From contig CAWAVG010000004.1 of NCBI GenBank assembly GCA_963785425.1, forward strand, positions 1-64,000: 64,000 bases of DNA, read 5' to 3'. Each line of letters begins with the position of its first letter. Within the stretch, counting starts at the first letter, position 1. The position numbers were made by a program, and so were the translations under genes. Source of the DNA: RYN-133 sp963785425 (GTDB lineage Bacteria > Actinomycetota > Actinomycetes > Mycobacteriales > Jatrophihabitantaceae). The notes under the pieces were generated by a model. That model was not told where the DNA came from. It searched no databases and worked only from the letters and a program-made list of their open reading frames with translations. Below are positions 8,133-16,810 of the stretch, piece after piece.

Positions 8133-9923
8133 GTGCCTCGATCGAACGCTCGACCACGCGCCGCTGCATCGGCGATCAAGCGGCATTGGGTCGGTATAGC
8201 CGTACTGACCCTCGTCGTCACCGCGGTTGCCGCATTGTTCGCCTATCGGCATGGCAGCAAGTATCAAGCAACGGCCACCGTCCTCGTACGGCCGCTGATC
8301 GGTAATGCCTTTTCGACAACCACGGCGACCAGCTCGGACGCACTCGATGTCGCACTGCAGACCGAGGCCGGTCTGGTCTCCTCCGGACCGGTCGTAAAGA
8401 TCGCCAACGCGTCAAACCTGAACGCCCAGGCCTCAGCCGTCTCGGCAACGGGTGGGACGGGCACGCAGCTGGTCCAGATCACGTTCACCGCGCACAGTTC
8501 GGCGGCTGCCCGGCGGGGTGCAAATGTATTCGCCCAAGCCTTCCTAGCGTACCGGAAAGACCTCGCGACATTCGCTGTGAACGGTCAGGTCTCACGACTC
8601 ACCGCGCAGGCCAACAGCCTGCAATCCCAACTGACCGATGCCGAGAATCGCGCGGCCGGTAAGAATGCACCGGCCACCCTCCAGTCCAAGATCCAGCAGC
8701 TGTCCACTCGCCTCGGCGCAGACCAGTCTGCGCTCGACCAGGCGAAGAACACCTCGACGAACCCCGGCACCGTCGCAACGCCCGCCATATCGGCGAGCGG
8801 AGGCGCGTGGTGGCTGGCCATTCTGATCACTCTTGCGGCCGCACTCGTCGCCATGGCCGGTGGCGGCCTCATCGCGCTCTGGATCGAGTCCCGCAAGGAC
8901 ATCATCGATGCTGGATACGAGCCTGCTCCCGCGGATGTACCGATCCTCGGTGTTGTCCCCGGGCTCGAGTGGAGCCCTGCGGCGCACGAGGCCTTCAGGG
9001 TGTCTGCCACATCCATGCTGGCGATCATCGACAGCAGCGACGAGCGCACCGCCGATCGGCAGGTCGGCATCCCCGTCACGATCGCGCCGCTGTCCGGAGC
9101 CGAGCCCGCGACCATGGTCGCCTGGCGGCTCGCATCGGCACTCGCGAACGCCGGTTACAGCACAACGCTCGTGGACGCCGGCGTCCACGAGCGCCGGATC
9201 GCCGATGCACTGGGGCGGTCGTCGACGGCCGGGCTCTCCGAGGTGCTCGTCAAGGATCGGCGGCCGGGAGAGTTGCTCGTCGAGGTGGGACGGTTCCGGA
9301 TGCTGCCCGCAGGTGCCGCCGTGGATGTGGCGCGCGACAGGTACGCGGGTGAGAAGTTCAAGGCCGTCCTTGCCGAGTTGGCCGCCGACGCCGAATTCGT
9401 CCTCGTGTACGGGAGCGCCGCGTCCACAGCCGACGGCCTCGCTGTAGCGTGCGCAACCCGTCGCGTCATTCTCGTCATCACGGACGCGACCACGACGCAC
9501 GCGCAGCTGCTTGCCGCCCGGCAGGAGCTCGAGCGTCTGAACGTCAGCGTCATCGGCGCGATCGCCGTACGCCCGGGCACGCCGAAGTCCAGAGTGGACG
9601 GGCCGAAGGCAGCCGCGGCTGCAGAGTCGAGAACCGATGAGAAGACCGTCCGGCGGCGGACTCCGACGGATGCCGGAGACGAGCCGACATCCGGCACCGG
9701 AGCAGGTGACGGTGACGGTGACGGTGACGGTGACGGTGACGGTGACGGTGACAAAACCGATCACCAGAAGGAGGAGCGTCGAGGTCAGCCGACGAAAACA
9801 CCCGGCGCGCGTCCGGTGACGGGGGCTGCCGGCCAGCCCGAGACGGCGCCGGTCGCACACCGCACCAGGACACGCGCCACCGGCGCCGCGCGAGGTAGAT
9901 CGACCAAGCGCGGCAGCAATTGA
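8133..9923 (+). CDS. Wzz-like co-polymerase with inactive BY-kinase-type domain and Gly-Asp repeat tail
   Basis: This protein is about 596 aa. GTG 8133 is preferred because GGGAG ends 9 bases before it; TTG 8124 has no room for a binding site. A helix at about 15-35 is followed by a Wzz domain (SKYQATATVLVRPLIGN) and a second helix near 225-248. A MinD-like domain follows whose P-loop position reads IAPLSGAEPATM instead of xxPGEGKST; the Walker A' strand (TTLVDAGVHE) remains. Catalytic tyrosine-kinase activity is unlikely. Residues 525-540 are eight Gly-Asp pairs encoded by a perfect hexanucleotide repeat, within a long charged disordered tail. It is a paralogue of the protein at 3034-4647. 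Confidence 0.75.
   Translation: MPRSNARPRAAASAIKRHWVGIAVLTLVVTAVAALFAYRHGSKYQATATVLVRPLIGNAFSTTTATSSDALDVALQTEAGLVSSGPVVKIANASNLNAQASAVSATGGTGTQLVQITFTAHSSAAARRGANVFAQAFLAYRKDLATFAVNGQVSRLTAQANSLQSQLTDAENRAAGKNAPATLQSKIQQLSTRLGADQSALDQAKNTSTNPGTVATPAISASGGAWWLAILITLAAALVAMAGGGLIALWIESRKDIIDAGYEPAPADVPILGVVPGLEWSPAAHEAFRVSATSMLAIIDSSDERTADRQVGIPVTIAPLSGAEPATMVAWRLASALANAGYSTTLVDAGVHERRIADALGRSSTAGLSEVLVKDRRPGELLVEVGRFRMLPAGAAVDVARDRYAGEKFKAVLAELAADAEFVLVYGSAASTADGLAVACATRRVILVITDATTTHAQLLAARQELERLNVSVIGAIAVRPGTPKSRVDGPKAAAAAESRTDEKTVRRRTPTDAGDEPTSGTGAGDGDGDGDGDGDGDGDKTDHQKEERRGQPTKTPGARPVTGAAGQPETAPVAHRTRTRATGAARGRSTKRGSN
9705..9752 (+). repeat. 8 x GGTGAC tandem hexanucleotide repeat
   Basis: Eight perfect copies of GGTGAC run inside the 3' part of the Wzz-like gene and encode (Gly-Asp)8. 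The unit is a multiple of three, so gain or loss of copies changes only tail length and never the frame. Such repeats expand and contract by slippage, and this one may differ between strains. Confidence 0.95.
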
Positions 9924-11140
9924 GGACTGGCGACAGCCAACCGATCTCAGGGGACAGTTCGCCGGTCGACTACGTTCAGTTCCTCCTCGATCTGCTCTGG
10001 CCTCCAGCCGGGCATGACGAACGACCCACGCTCGCGTCGCACGAGTTCGTCGTCATCCCGTCGCGGGAGCGGCCGAAATTGATCGTTCCAAGGCGTCCAC
10101 GTCCCGCCGCGGCCGCCGCCCTCCGCAACTTCAAGACCACGGCCTCGCGACGGGAGCGAATCACCCTGAACGCGCTGGCGTTGATCGCTCGATCCGGAGG
10201 GCTCGAGATGCTGCCCGGCCGCTTGCGCGTTCCAGACCGACCGGCCAGTGGCGGAATTGAGGCCCACCTGTCCGAGGTGTTCGGCCGGCCCGTGCGGATC
10301 TGCTTGTACATCGGTCCGCCGCGCGCGGTGCGCAAGCCGGTCTTTCAGGTGATCAGCCCCGGTGGTCAGACGTTCGCCTTCGGCAAGCTCGGCCAAGATC
10401 CCTTCACTGGCGACCTGATCCGCGCCGAGACGCGCGCGGTTCAGGACCTTGCTCGGCAATCATGGAACGTGTTGCGCGTGCCAAGGATTCTGCACGCGGG
10501 CAACTGGAACGGACATCCGCTTCTTGTGCAGGCTGCAATCAAGCCGGGCGTTCGTCGCGACGTCGAGAGCGATCGCGTCAAGGCGGCTATGACCGACCTG
10601 GCAGCGCTGGGCGCTCCACGGGCCCGCCCGCTCCAGGACAGCTCGTACTGGCACACCCTGCGGCGGCGCGTGGCCGCGATTCGTGACCCGGCGTTCGCGG
10701 CAGCACTGCAGCACTCTCTGGACGACCTGGCAGCCGAGGCTCCCGGTCTGGCACTGCGCTTCGGCCCCTCGCACGGGGACTGGGCGCCGTGGAACATGCT
10801 CGTCCATGACGACGGCGTCCATGTCTGGGACTGGGAGAAGTTCGCGCCCGACGTTCCGGTCGGGTTCGACGCAGTCCACTATTTCGTGCACGGCAGCGTC
10901 GTCGACGGTGGCGTCCGCCCGGCCGACGCGTTCGCAGCTGCTCTTGCCGGGGGTCCGGCCCCGCTGATGCCCGATGGCGCGGGCGAACCGGCACCCCTGG
11001 TCTGGCTCTATGCCATCCATCTCGCGACGCAGTATCTCGAGGATCGGGAGATGGACGCGGGCGACACCGCGATGAGCCGGCTCTCGGAATGGCTGGGTGT
11101 CACGCTGGACGCCGCGCGCGCCGCTACTCCTACTTCGTGA
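9920..11140 (+). CDS. aminoglycoside-phosphotransferase-fold kinase in polysaccharide locus
   Basis: This is a 406-aa cytoplasmic protein whose apparent TTG start overlaps the stop of the Wzz-like gene by 4 bases. The C-terminal half carries the APH/choline-kinase catalytic signature: PSHGDWAPWNMLVHDD (HGDxxxxN) at about residues 290-305, then VWDWEKFAP with the metal-binding acidic residues. The N-terminal 100 residues match nothing known to me. The fold phosphorylates small molecules or sugars. In this neighbourhood a role in modifying a sugar or polymer precursor is plausible, and antibiotic resistance is less likely. The substrate is unknown. Confidence 0.6.
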   Translation: MRTGDSQPISGDSSPVDYVQFLLDLLWPPAGHDERPTLASHEFVVIPSRERPKLIVPRRPRPAAAAALRNFKTTASRRERITLNALALIARSGGLEMLPGRLRVPDRPASGGIEAHLSEVFGRPVRICLYIGPPRAVRKPVFQVISPGGQTFAFGKLGQDPFTGDLIRAETRAVQDLARQSWNVLRVPRILHAGNWNGHPLLVQAAIKPGVRRDVESDRVKAAMTDLAALGAPRARPLQDSSYWHTLRRRVAAIRDPAFAAALQHSLDDLAAEAPGLALRFGPSHGDWAPWNMLVHDDGVHVWDWEKFAPDVPVGFDAVHYFVHGSVVDGGVRPADAFAAALAGGPAPLMPDGAGEPAPLVWLYAIHLATQYLEDREMDAGDTAMSRLSEWLGVTLDAARAATPTS

Positions 11141-11834
11141 ACGACGTCAGGAAGCAGCCGGAATCATCGCCGGACCGCATGGTGAGCCGGTAGTTTCCCG
11201 GCGCAGCGATCGGGATGTCCACCGAGTAGTACTTGACGTCGCCGGCCGTATTGATCGCGCGAGATCGGACAGTGCGGGTACCGCCACCGTTGAGCGGATC
11301 CACGGTCACGACCGCTTCGCGCATCGACCTGCTGTGTTCGGGTATCACCTGGAACGTCGGCGTCGAGGATCCGGAACCGCCCTGACGGTACGCCCGGCGC
11401 GCGGCGACGAAATCGCCGGCCGCAATCGTGTGCGCGCGCACTGTGGAGTGCGAAGCGACCTCCACGCAACTCGTGGACGAGCTCCCGGGCAAGCTGTTCA
11501 GCACCGTGCCTTGGTTGGCCGACGGACTTCCCTCCTTGCCGCCGGTGGGTGTGGGATATGGGGCGGGCGACGTCGTGACCGTCCTGGTCGGCGTGCCGCC
11601 ACCGTGCGCCGTGGTGACCGCAGGACGCCCGGAAGTACTCGACTTCGGGGCGGCGTCGGACGTCGAGGCAAACGAGAGGGCGGACGGCGTCGCGGTCGTC
11701 GACCCTGCGACCGGCGTGCCCGAAGTCCCTGCGTCCGACGCGCCGCCCGGCGTCGATGAGCCTGAGCACGCGACGCACCACAGCAACGGCAGGGCGACGA
11801 CGGTACGGGAGATCGCGACACGAAGTGCTGGCAC
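11130..11834 (-). CDS. putative secreted lipoprotein
   Basis: This is a 234-aa protein with a GTG start and a short signal peptide ending in LLWCVACSG, close to a lipobox (Cys about residue 23), so it is probably anchored to the outer face of the membrane. Residues 25-105 are a Ser/Thr/Pro/Gly-rich linker. The rest is a compact domain of about 110 aa with two Cys (SCVEVAS, GCFLTS) that may form a disulfide; I do not recognise the domain. It follows the large propeller/PKD gene by 52 bp on the same strand, and its 3' end overlaps the kinase gene tail-to-tail by 11 bp. Confidence 0.55.
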   Translation of the reverse strand: MPALRVAISRTVVALPLLWCVACSGSSTPGGASDAGTSGTPVAGSTTATPSALSFASTSDAAPKSSTSGRPAVTTAHGGGTPTRTVTTSPAPYPTPTGGKEGSPSANQGTVLNSLPGSSSTSCVEVASHSTVRAHTIAAGDFVAARRAYRQGGSGSSTPTFQVIPEHSRSMREAVVTVDPLNGGGTRTVRSRAINTAGDVKYYSVDIPIAAPGNYRLTMRSGDDSGCFLTSFTK

Positions 11835-11886
11835 TACCGCGTCCTTCCCTCATACGACCAGGGACGTCAAGAGCCTCTGGCGCAGG

Positions 11887-14796
11887 TCACTGAGTGTTCA
11901 GGATCAGCGTCCAGGCGATCGAACGGCTGGTCGCCGCGTCGGTCGTGGCCGTGAGACTACCTGTCGGCCCGGCCACCGGTGCACCGGAGTCGGCGACCAC
12001 AGCCTGGTCGGTGAGCGTTCCCGAGTCGTCCGAGCTCGCGCGGCCGACCACTCCCGCGGGCAGCGTGTAGGTCCGGGTAGCGGTCGACCGATCGGCCCAG
12101 AACGAGATTGCCCAGTCGCCCGCACCGGACTGCGCGGCCGGTGTCGTGTGCGAGGCGCTGCTGGTGTCCTGAGCCTGGGTGACCGGGCCCACCGGGTTGG
12201 TCGAGTTCACGCCGGAGTACACCGCCACGTCGAGCGCGGCATGATGAACCGCCCCGGTCGTGAACGTGACCTGCGAGCTCGGGTCGGACGCCGCCAGCGC
12301 CTTGCTGTAGACGGTCGTGGTCAACGAGCCGTTCGCATAGGAACCCACGGTGTCCCAGCCAGTGACGCCGGTCGGCCCCGACCAGGTGTCCGCAGTGTTC
12401 GAGGTGAAGAACAGCAAAGCGGTGTTTCCGACAACCGCGGACGGCGGGATCGTCACACTCTTCGACTTGACGTTGCCCCCCGGTGCGGCCGCCGCACCGA
12501 CAAACCCGATGTTCGACGTCGGTACGGACACGGTGACGCTGTGCGTGACCGATGAAGTTGCGCCCTGGTTGTCGGTGACGGTCAAGGTCGCCGAATAGGT
12601 GTTCGCGCTCGCATAGGTGTGCCCTGCGGTTGACGACGCTCCCGAACTGGTTCCACCGTCGCCGAAGGTCCAGCTGTAGTTGGCGATCGAGCCATCCGGA
12701 TCGTTCGACGAGCCCGCATCGAAGGAGCAGTACAGCCCCGTGCACGTCGCGTCGAACGCGGCGGTCGGCGCCTGGTTCTGCTTCGGTGTCGCGGCCAGGA
12801 ACATCGCCCGGTTCGACCAGTTCACGTTGCCCGGAAGACCCGGACCACTGACGATCACCGGAACGCCCGAGACCACACCGTTGCTGAAGGCGACCTTGCG
12901 CAGGAAGCCATCGGTCGAGGCGTAGTAGAGGAACCCGCCCGAGACGAACATTCCGTCGGCCGTCTTGAAGTTCACCGAACTTACGCTCGTGAAGGTGCGC
13001 TCGTCCAGGATCCCGGCGTCTGGCGTGAACCACTTGGAGTACAGGTTCTGGTCGCCGGACAGGGTGTAGTACATCCTGCCGCCGCTGAACAGCATGCCGG
13101 TGACGGTGGTCATCTTGGAGTACAGCGTCGGAACCGCGCCTTGGAAGGTCGTGCCGTCATGGCTGTCGACGTTGTCCCAGGCGGGGTCGTCATACGGATC
13201 GATCTTCACCGCGGGCCCGAACGTCGTGCCGTCGAAGGTTCGCGAGTAGAGGAATCCGTCGCTGTAGCCGTAGAACACCTGGTTCCCGACCATGAAGGCG
13301 CCGTGCCAGTTGCCGAAGTCGATGCCCTGGCTGTTGGCGCTCGAGGACGACGCCGTGGTGCCGTCGAAGTTCACCGAGGACAGGCTGTTGGCGCTGCTGC
13401 CGAGCCACGCCGTGGCCGGCAACGAGGTGGTGCTCGTCGAAGCCGGGGTGTACCCGCCCGCGTAGGGGAAGAACGCCAGACGCGGTCGCTTGTACTTGTA
13501 GTTGCCGATCCAGAGCGTGTCCGAACCGATCCAGATCCCGTCATCGGTCGCAAGGACGGCATACACCGCAGCACCCAGCGGGTTGCGGCCCGGGTTCCAC
13601 GCGAACGGGCGTCCGCTCACGGGGTCCAGGGCGGCCAGACCCGGCCGCGGCACAGCGCCGGGCAGTGCGTGATCGGCACCGTTCGGGTTGTTGTTCCACC
13701 GGTTGTGGCCGCCGATGTACACGGCCGTGCTGGTCACCTCGAGCGCCCACACTGTGTCACCGCCGGTCTCGTCCACCCACGTCGGCTGGGCGTTGGAGTC
13801 GCTCGGGTTCGTCTCGAATCGCGAGGTGGCGTCGCACAGGGTGTTCTTGTTGCCGCCGCCGGTCGCGTTGACTACGAAGTACGAGCCGTCCGGCGAGAAC
13901 GAGACGCCGCGGACGTACGCGTCGAACGCCCAGTTGAAGCAGTACGGCGAGTAACGCGAGGTGGCCCACGGGGCGATCGCCGCGGACGAGCCGGTCAGGT
14001 CGATCATGACGACCTGATCGCGCAACAGCCCGTCGGCGTACTTGAAGTCGCCGATCGCCACCATCGTCGCCCCGTTGGGCGTCACGTCGAAGTCCCAAGG
14101 TCCGATCCAGCCCTGAGCGCCGCTGCCCGAGTCGTTGTGATGCCCCGTCAGCTGGATGTTCATGAACGGATCGAGCGCGCCGGTGGTGGCATTGAGGGAG
14201 GCCAGGCCGCCGTGCGCCTTCCCGCCGACCTTGCTGAACGTGCCTGCCAGATAGAGGCGATTGCCGCGCACGACCATGTCGTTGATGTAGCCGAAGTTGA
14301 ACGCCGGCGGCTTGAACCCCGAGACGAGGTTGCCGGTGGTGAGGTCGAGCTCGGCGACGAATTGGGCCGGCTGACCGTTGACCTGCGTGAAGGCCCCACC
14401 GATGTACACGGTCGTCGCCGTCGGCCCGGGCAGCACCGACTGGACATTGCCGTTCACATCGGGAGCAAAGCTGGTGAGGGCTCCGGTGGTCCGGTTGAAC
14501 GCGGCGACGTGATTACGCGTCTGGCCGGCGACGGACGTGAACGTCCCGCCGACGATCATCACGTTGCCGTTCTGGGCGATGCTGTCCGTTTCCCCGTTGT
14601 CCACCGAAGGCGTCGTCTTCGCAGGGACGGCCGATGGCAGGGTGTTGGCAGGACCGGGCTGCGGAGGCTGGTGCGCACTCGCCGGCGCGGCGACCGCGAC
14701 CAGGGTGGCAGCAACCAGACCCAGCGACGTCGCCAGTGCCAACCGACGGTTGAGCCTCGATCCGCCAGTGTGCCCAGGCGTGACTGATTGCTGCAT
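11887..14796 (-). CDS. large secreted beta-propeller/PKD-domain protein
   Basis: The protein is about 969 aa from the ATG at 14796, which has AAGAGG upstream; an earlier in-frame start at 14850 lacks one. A twin-Arg-like basic start, a hydrophobic stretch and a cleavage site (APASA-HQPP) form the signal peptide. Residues about 50-600 repeat units of the type GGTFTSVAGQTRNHVAAFN and GGAFTQVNGQPAQFVAELD, the pattern of an extracellular beta-propeller. A PKD domain follows (NYSWTFGDGGTSSG), then a C-terminal jelly-roll-like region of about 200 aa. It lies between the sugar transferase and the lipoprotein gene, so it may bind or organise the exported polymer; this is inference. Confidence 0.75.
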   Translation of the reverse strand: MQQSVTPGHTGGSRLNRRLALATSLGLVAATLVAVAAPASAHQPPQPGPANTLPSAVPAKTTPSVDNGETDSIAQNGNVMIVGGTFTSVAGQTRNHVAAFNRTTGALTSFAPDVNGNVQSVLPGPTATTVYIGGAFTQVNGQPAQFVAELDLTTGNLVSGFKPPAFNFGYINDMVVRGNRLYLAGTFSKVGGKAHGGLASLNATTGALDPFMNIQLTGHHNDSGSGAQGWIGPWDFDVTPNGATMVAIGDFKYADGLLRDQVVMIDLTGSSAAIAPWATSRYSPYCFNWAFDAYVRGVSFSPDGSYFVVNATGGGNKNTLCDATSRFETNPSDSNAQPTWVDETGGDTVWALEVTSTAVYIGGHNRWNNNPNGADHALPGAVPRPGLAALDPVSGRPFAWNPGRNPLGAAVYAVLATDDGIWIGSDTLWIGNYKYKRPRLAFFPYAGGYTPASTSTTSLPATAWLGSSANSLSSVNFDGTTASSSSANSQGIDFGNWHGAFMVGNQVFYGYSDGFLYSRTFDGTTFGPAVKIDPYDDPAWDNVDSHDGTTFQGAVPTLYSKMTTVTGMLFSGGRMYYTLSGDQNLYSKWFTPDAGILDERTFTSVSSVNFKTADGMFVSGGFLYYASTDGFLRKVAFSNGVVSGVPVIVSGPGLPGNVNWSNRAMFLAATPKQNQAPTAAFDATCTGLYCSFDAGSSNDPDGSIANYSWTFGDGGTSSGASSTAGHTYASANTYSATLTVTDNQGATSSVTHSVTVSVPTSNIGFVGAAAAPGGNVKSKSVTIPPSAVVGNTALLFFTSNTADTWSGPTGVTGWDTVGSYANGSLTTTVYSKALAASDPSSQVTFTTGAVHHAALDVAVYSGVNSTNPVGPVTQAQDTSSASHTTPAAQSGAGDWAISFWADRSTATRTYTLPAGVVGRASSDDSGTLTDQAVVADSGAPVAGPTGSLTATTDAATSRSIAWTLILNTQ

Positions 14797-14846
14797 CGTA
14801 AACCTCTTCTTAGGACGGTAGTCGGTGCGATCGTTGCCGAGCGATC

Positions 14847-16483
14847 TCAATACGCACCTTTGGCACGCACAACGGCGCCAAAAGTCTTAATCAAGACAAG
14901 CAGGTCGAGCGAGAGCGACCAGTTCTCGACGTAGCGGAGATCGATTCGCACCGATTCCTCCCACGTCAGGTGACTGCGGCCGCTGATCTGCCACAGGCCG
15001 GTCATCCCTGGCTTGACCAGGAGCCGACGGTGAACGTCTCTGCCGTAGTGCTCGACCTCCGAAGGCAGCTGCGGACGGGGGCCGACCAGTGACATCGATC
15101 CGGTCAGGACGTTGAACAGCTGGGGGATCTCGTCGATCGAGAACCGACGCAACACCTTGCCCACGCGGGTGACACGAGGGTCGGCCTTGATCTTGAAAAG
15201 CGTGCCGCCTTCGACCTCGTTGTAGGCCTGCAGATCTGCAAGTTGGTCCTCGGCGTCGTCCACCATCGAGCGGAACTTGACCATCCGGAACGGCTTGCCG
15301 TTCCTGCCGACCCGCGTCTGGAGGAAGAACGCCGGGCCCGCACTCGTGGCGCGGACCGCAATTGCGACGGTTGCCAGAACCGGAGAGAACAGGAGGAGGA
15401 GCAGCGCGGCCGAGACCCGATCGAATGCCGACTTCACCAAGCGGCGCAGTCCATGGAGTTCGGGTTCGGCTACGTACAGCAGCGGGAGCGCGCCGACCTG
15501 CTGGATGCTCAGACGGCGTCCGGCCACCTCCGTCAGCGCGGGGAGGACGACGCAGATCGGTGTCCGTGCCCTCGAGCTGCCACGAGATCCATCGCAGACG
15601 GTCGCTGCTGATGCGGTTGTCAACGACCGCGACCGTGGAGACGTTCGTGTCACGGACCGCTTCGCGGATGGAGTCGAGGTCGCCGCACAGCGGGATCGCG
15701 CGCTCGTCCAGTGCCGTGACGACGTCGTCACCGTCGCCGGTGGCGCCGGCGATCACGCACGCCGCGCGGACGTGCAGCCCGTTGTGAATGTTGTTCCGAC
15801 AGGGTGTCGCTGAAGGCGGCGATGGCATCAGCCGCGCCGACGGCGAGCACCGGAATGAGCGCGTGGCCGGATCGACGCCGGGAGTGCACGATCTTGCGCA
15901 GGCCGTAACGGGAGACGACGCTGAGCGCGAGCGTTGCGGGCAACGCGAGGAGCACGAATCCGCGCGAGAGGTCTGCGTGACTCGCATACGCAGTGAAAGT
16001 GATCACCGCGGTGAGCTGCAGGAATGCCTTGCCGAGCCGCTCGAACTCGACTGCACCGGCCCCCAGCACCCGGACCTCGTACGACCGGCTCAGGCCCGCG
16101 ACGGCGATCCATGCGAACGGAAAGGCGATGAGAACGGCAATGGGGACGGGCGTCGATTCGCCCACCTGGGTACCGAAACGAACAGCGAATGCGGCGAGCA
16201 TCGCGCACGATTGCGGCGACGAGGTCGGTGAGCACCGCGGCGACCTGATAGATGCCACGCCAGCGGGACGGGCGGGCCACGAGGCGCTCCGCCGAAGGTT
16301 GGCCGCACGTCGGTCGTCTCGACCTCAGGTGCGACAGGAATCCGCTCGACGTTCGCGATCACCCGGGCGGCAGACAATCACGCGCTCTGACCCGCGCGAC
16401 CCGTTCACCGTCGCAACGCCGGTCGTCGCGCCCTCTGATTCGTCGGCGTCGAAAACAGCCGACAGGTCCCCGCTCATGGCCAT
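14847..16483 (-). CDS. polyprenyl glycosylphosphotransferase (sugar transferase), with frameshifts
   Basis: This is the initiating enzyme of the pathway, moving a sugar-1-phosphate onto undecaprenyl phosphate. The C-terminal catalytic domain is intact in one frame: KSAFDRVSAALLLLLFSPVL, FRMVKFRSMVDDAE, DEIPQLFNVLTGSMSLVGPR, PGMTGLWQISGRS. The N-terminal membrane half is recognisable only by moving between frames near 16296, 16205, 15800 and 15558, and possibly near 16360. The four located shifts are each repaired by removing one base. The start at 16483 (after AGGGGGG) is tentative. The density of one-base insertions resembles sequencing error, but real decay cannot be excluded. Confidence 0.75.
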
Positions 16484-16810
16484 GCCCCCCTGCTGCGCAC
16501 CCCTGGAGGTCCGCGTTCTCCGCGCGTCGTGGCGGTGCCACAACGTTCGGGGACATGAGTCCCTTGATCGCCGGCGTCTTGCCCCCGCAAGACCGCCTCC
16601 ACTCGAGCCACTCGAGTGGTGGTGACGACTCCGAGCCAGACGATCTTCCGCACCGCCCGCACCTGCTGCGAACGCCTTGATCAATCGTCGAACATCTCCC
16701 CGCCGCCGAGGTCACCGGCTGATTCCCCAATCAGTTGTTCCGGGTACCTACGACTTAACAATAGTTTCGCAGGAAGTGGCCTCGATGCAAGCCGAACCCC
16801 AGAAATGGGA
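16484..16810. other. no recognisable gene between galE and the sugar transferase
   Basis: About 327 bp hold only short reading frames with no recognisable content. The part near 16735-16770 is more A/T-rich (GACTTAACAATAGTTTCG) than the surroundings and could hold the promoter of the minus-strand sugar transferase. A weak hairpin (CCCCAGAAATGGG) lies just after galE. Given the indels downstream, an unrecognised N-terminal extension of the transferase cannot be ruled out. Confidence 0.4.

Noticed and set aside
9705..9752. Possible CRISPR-like array
   Set aside because: Units are contiguous hexamers without spacers and lie inside a coding frame.
9920..11140. Aminoglycoside resistance gene
   Set aside because: Only the general kinase fold is shared; overlap with a Wzz gene points to a polysaccharide role.
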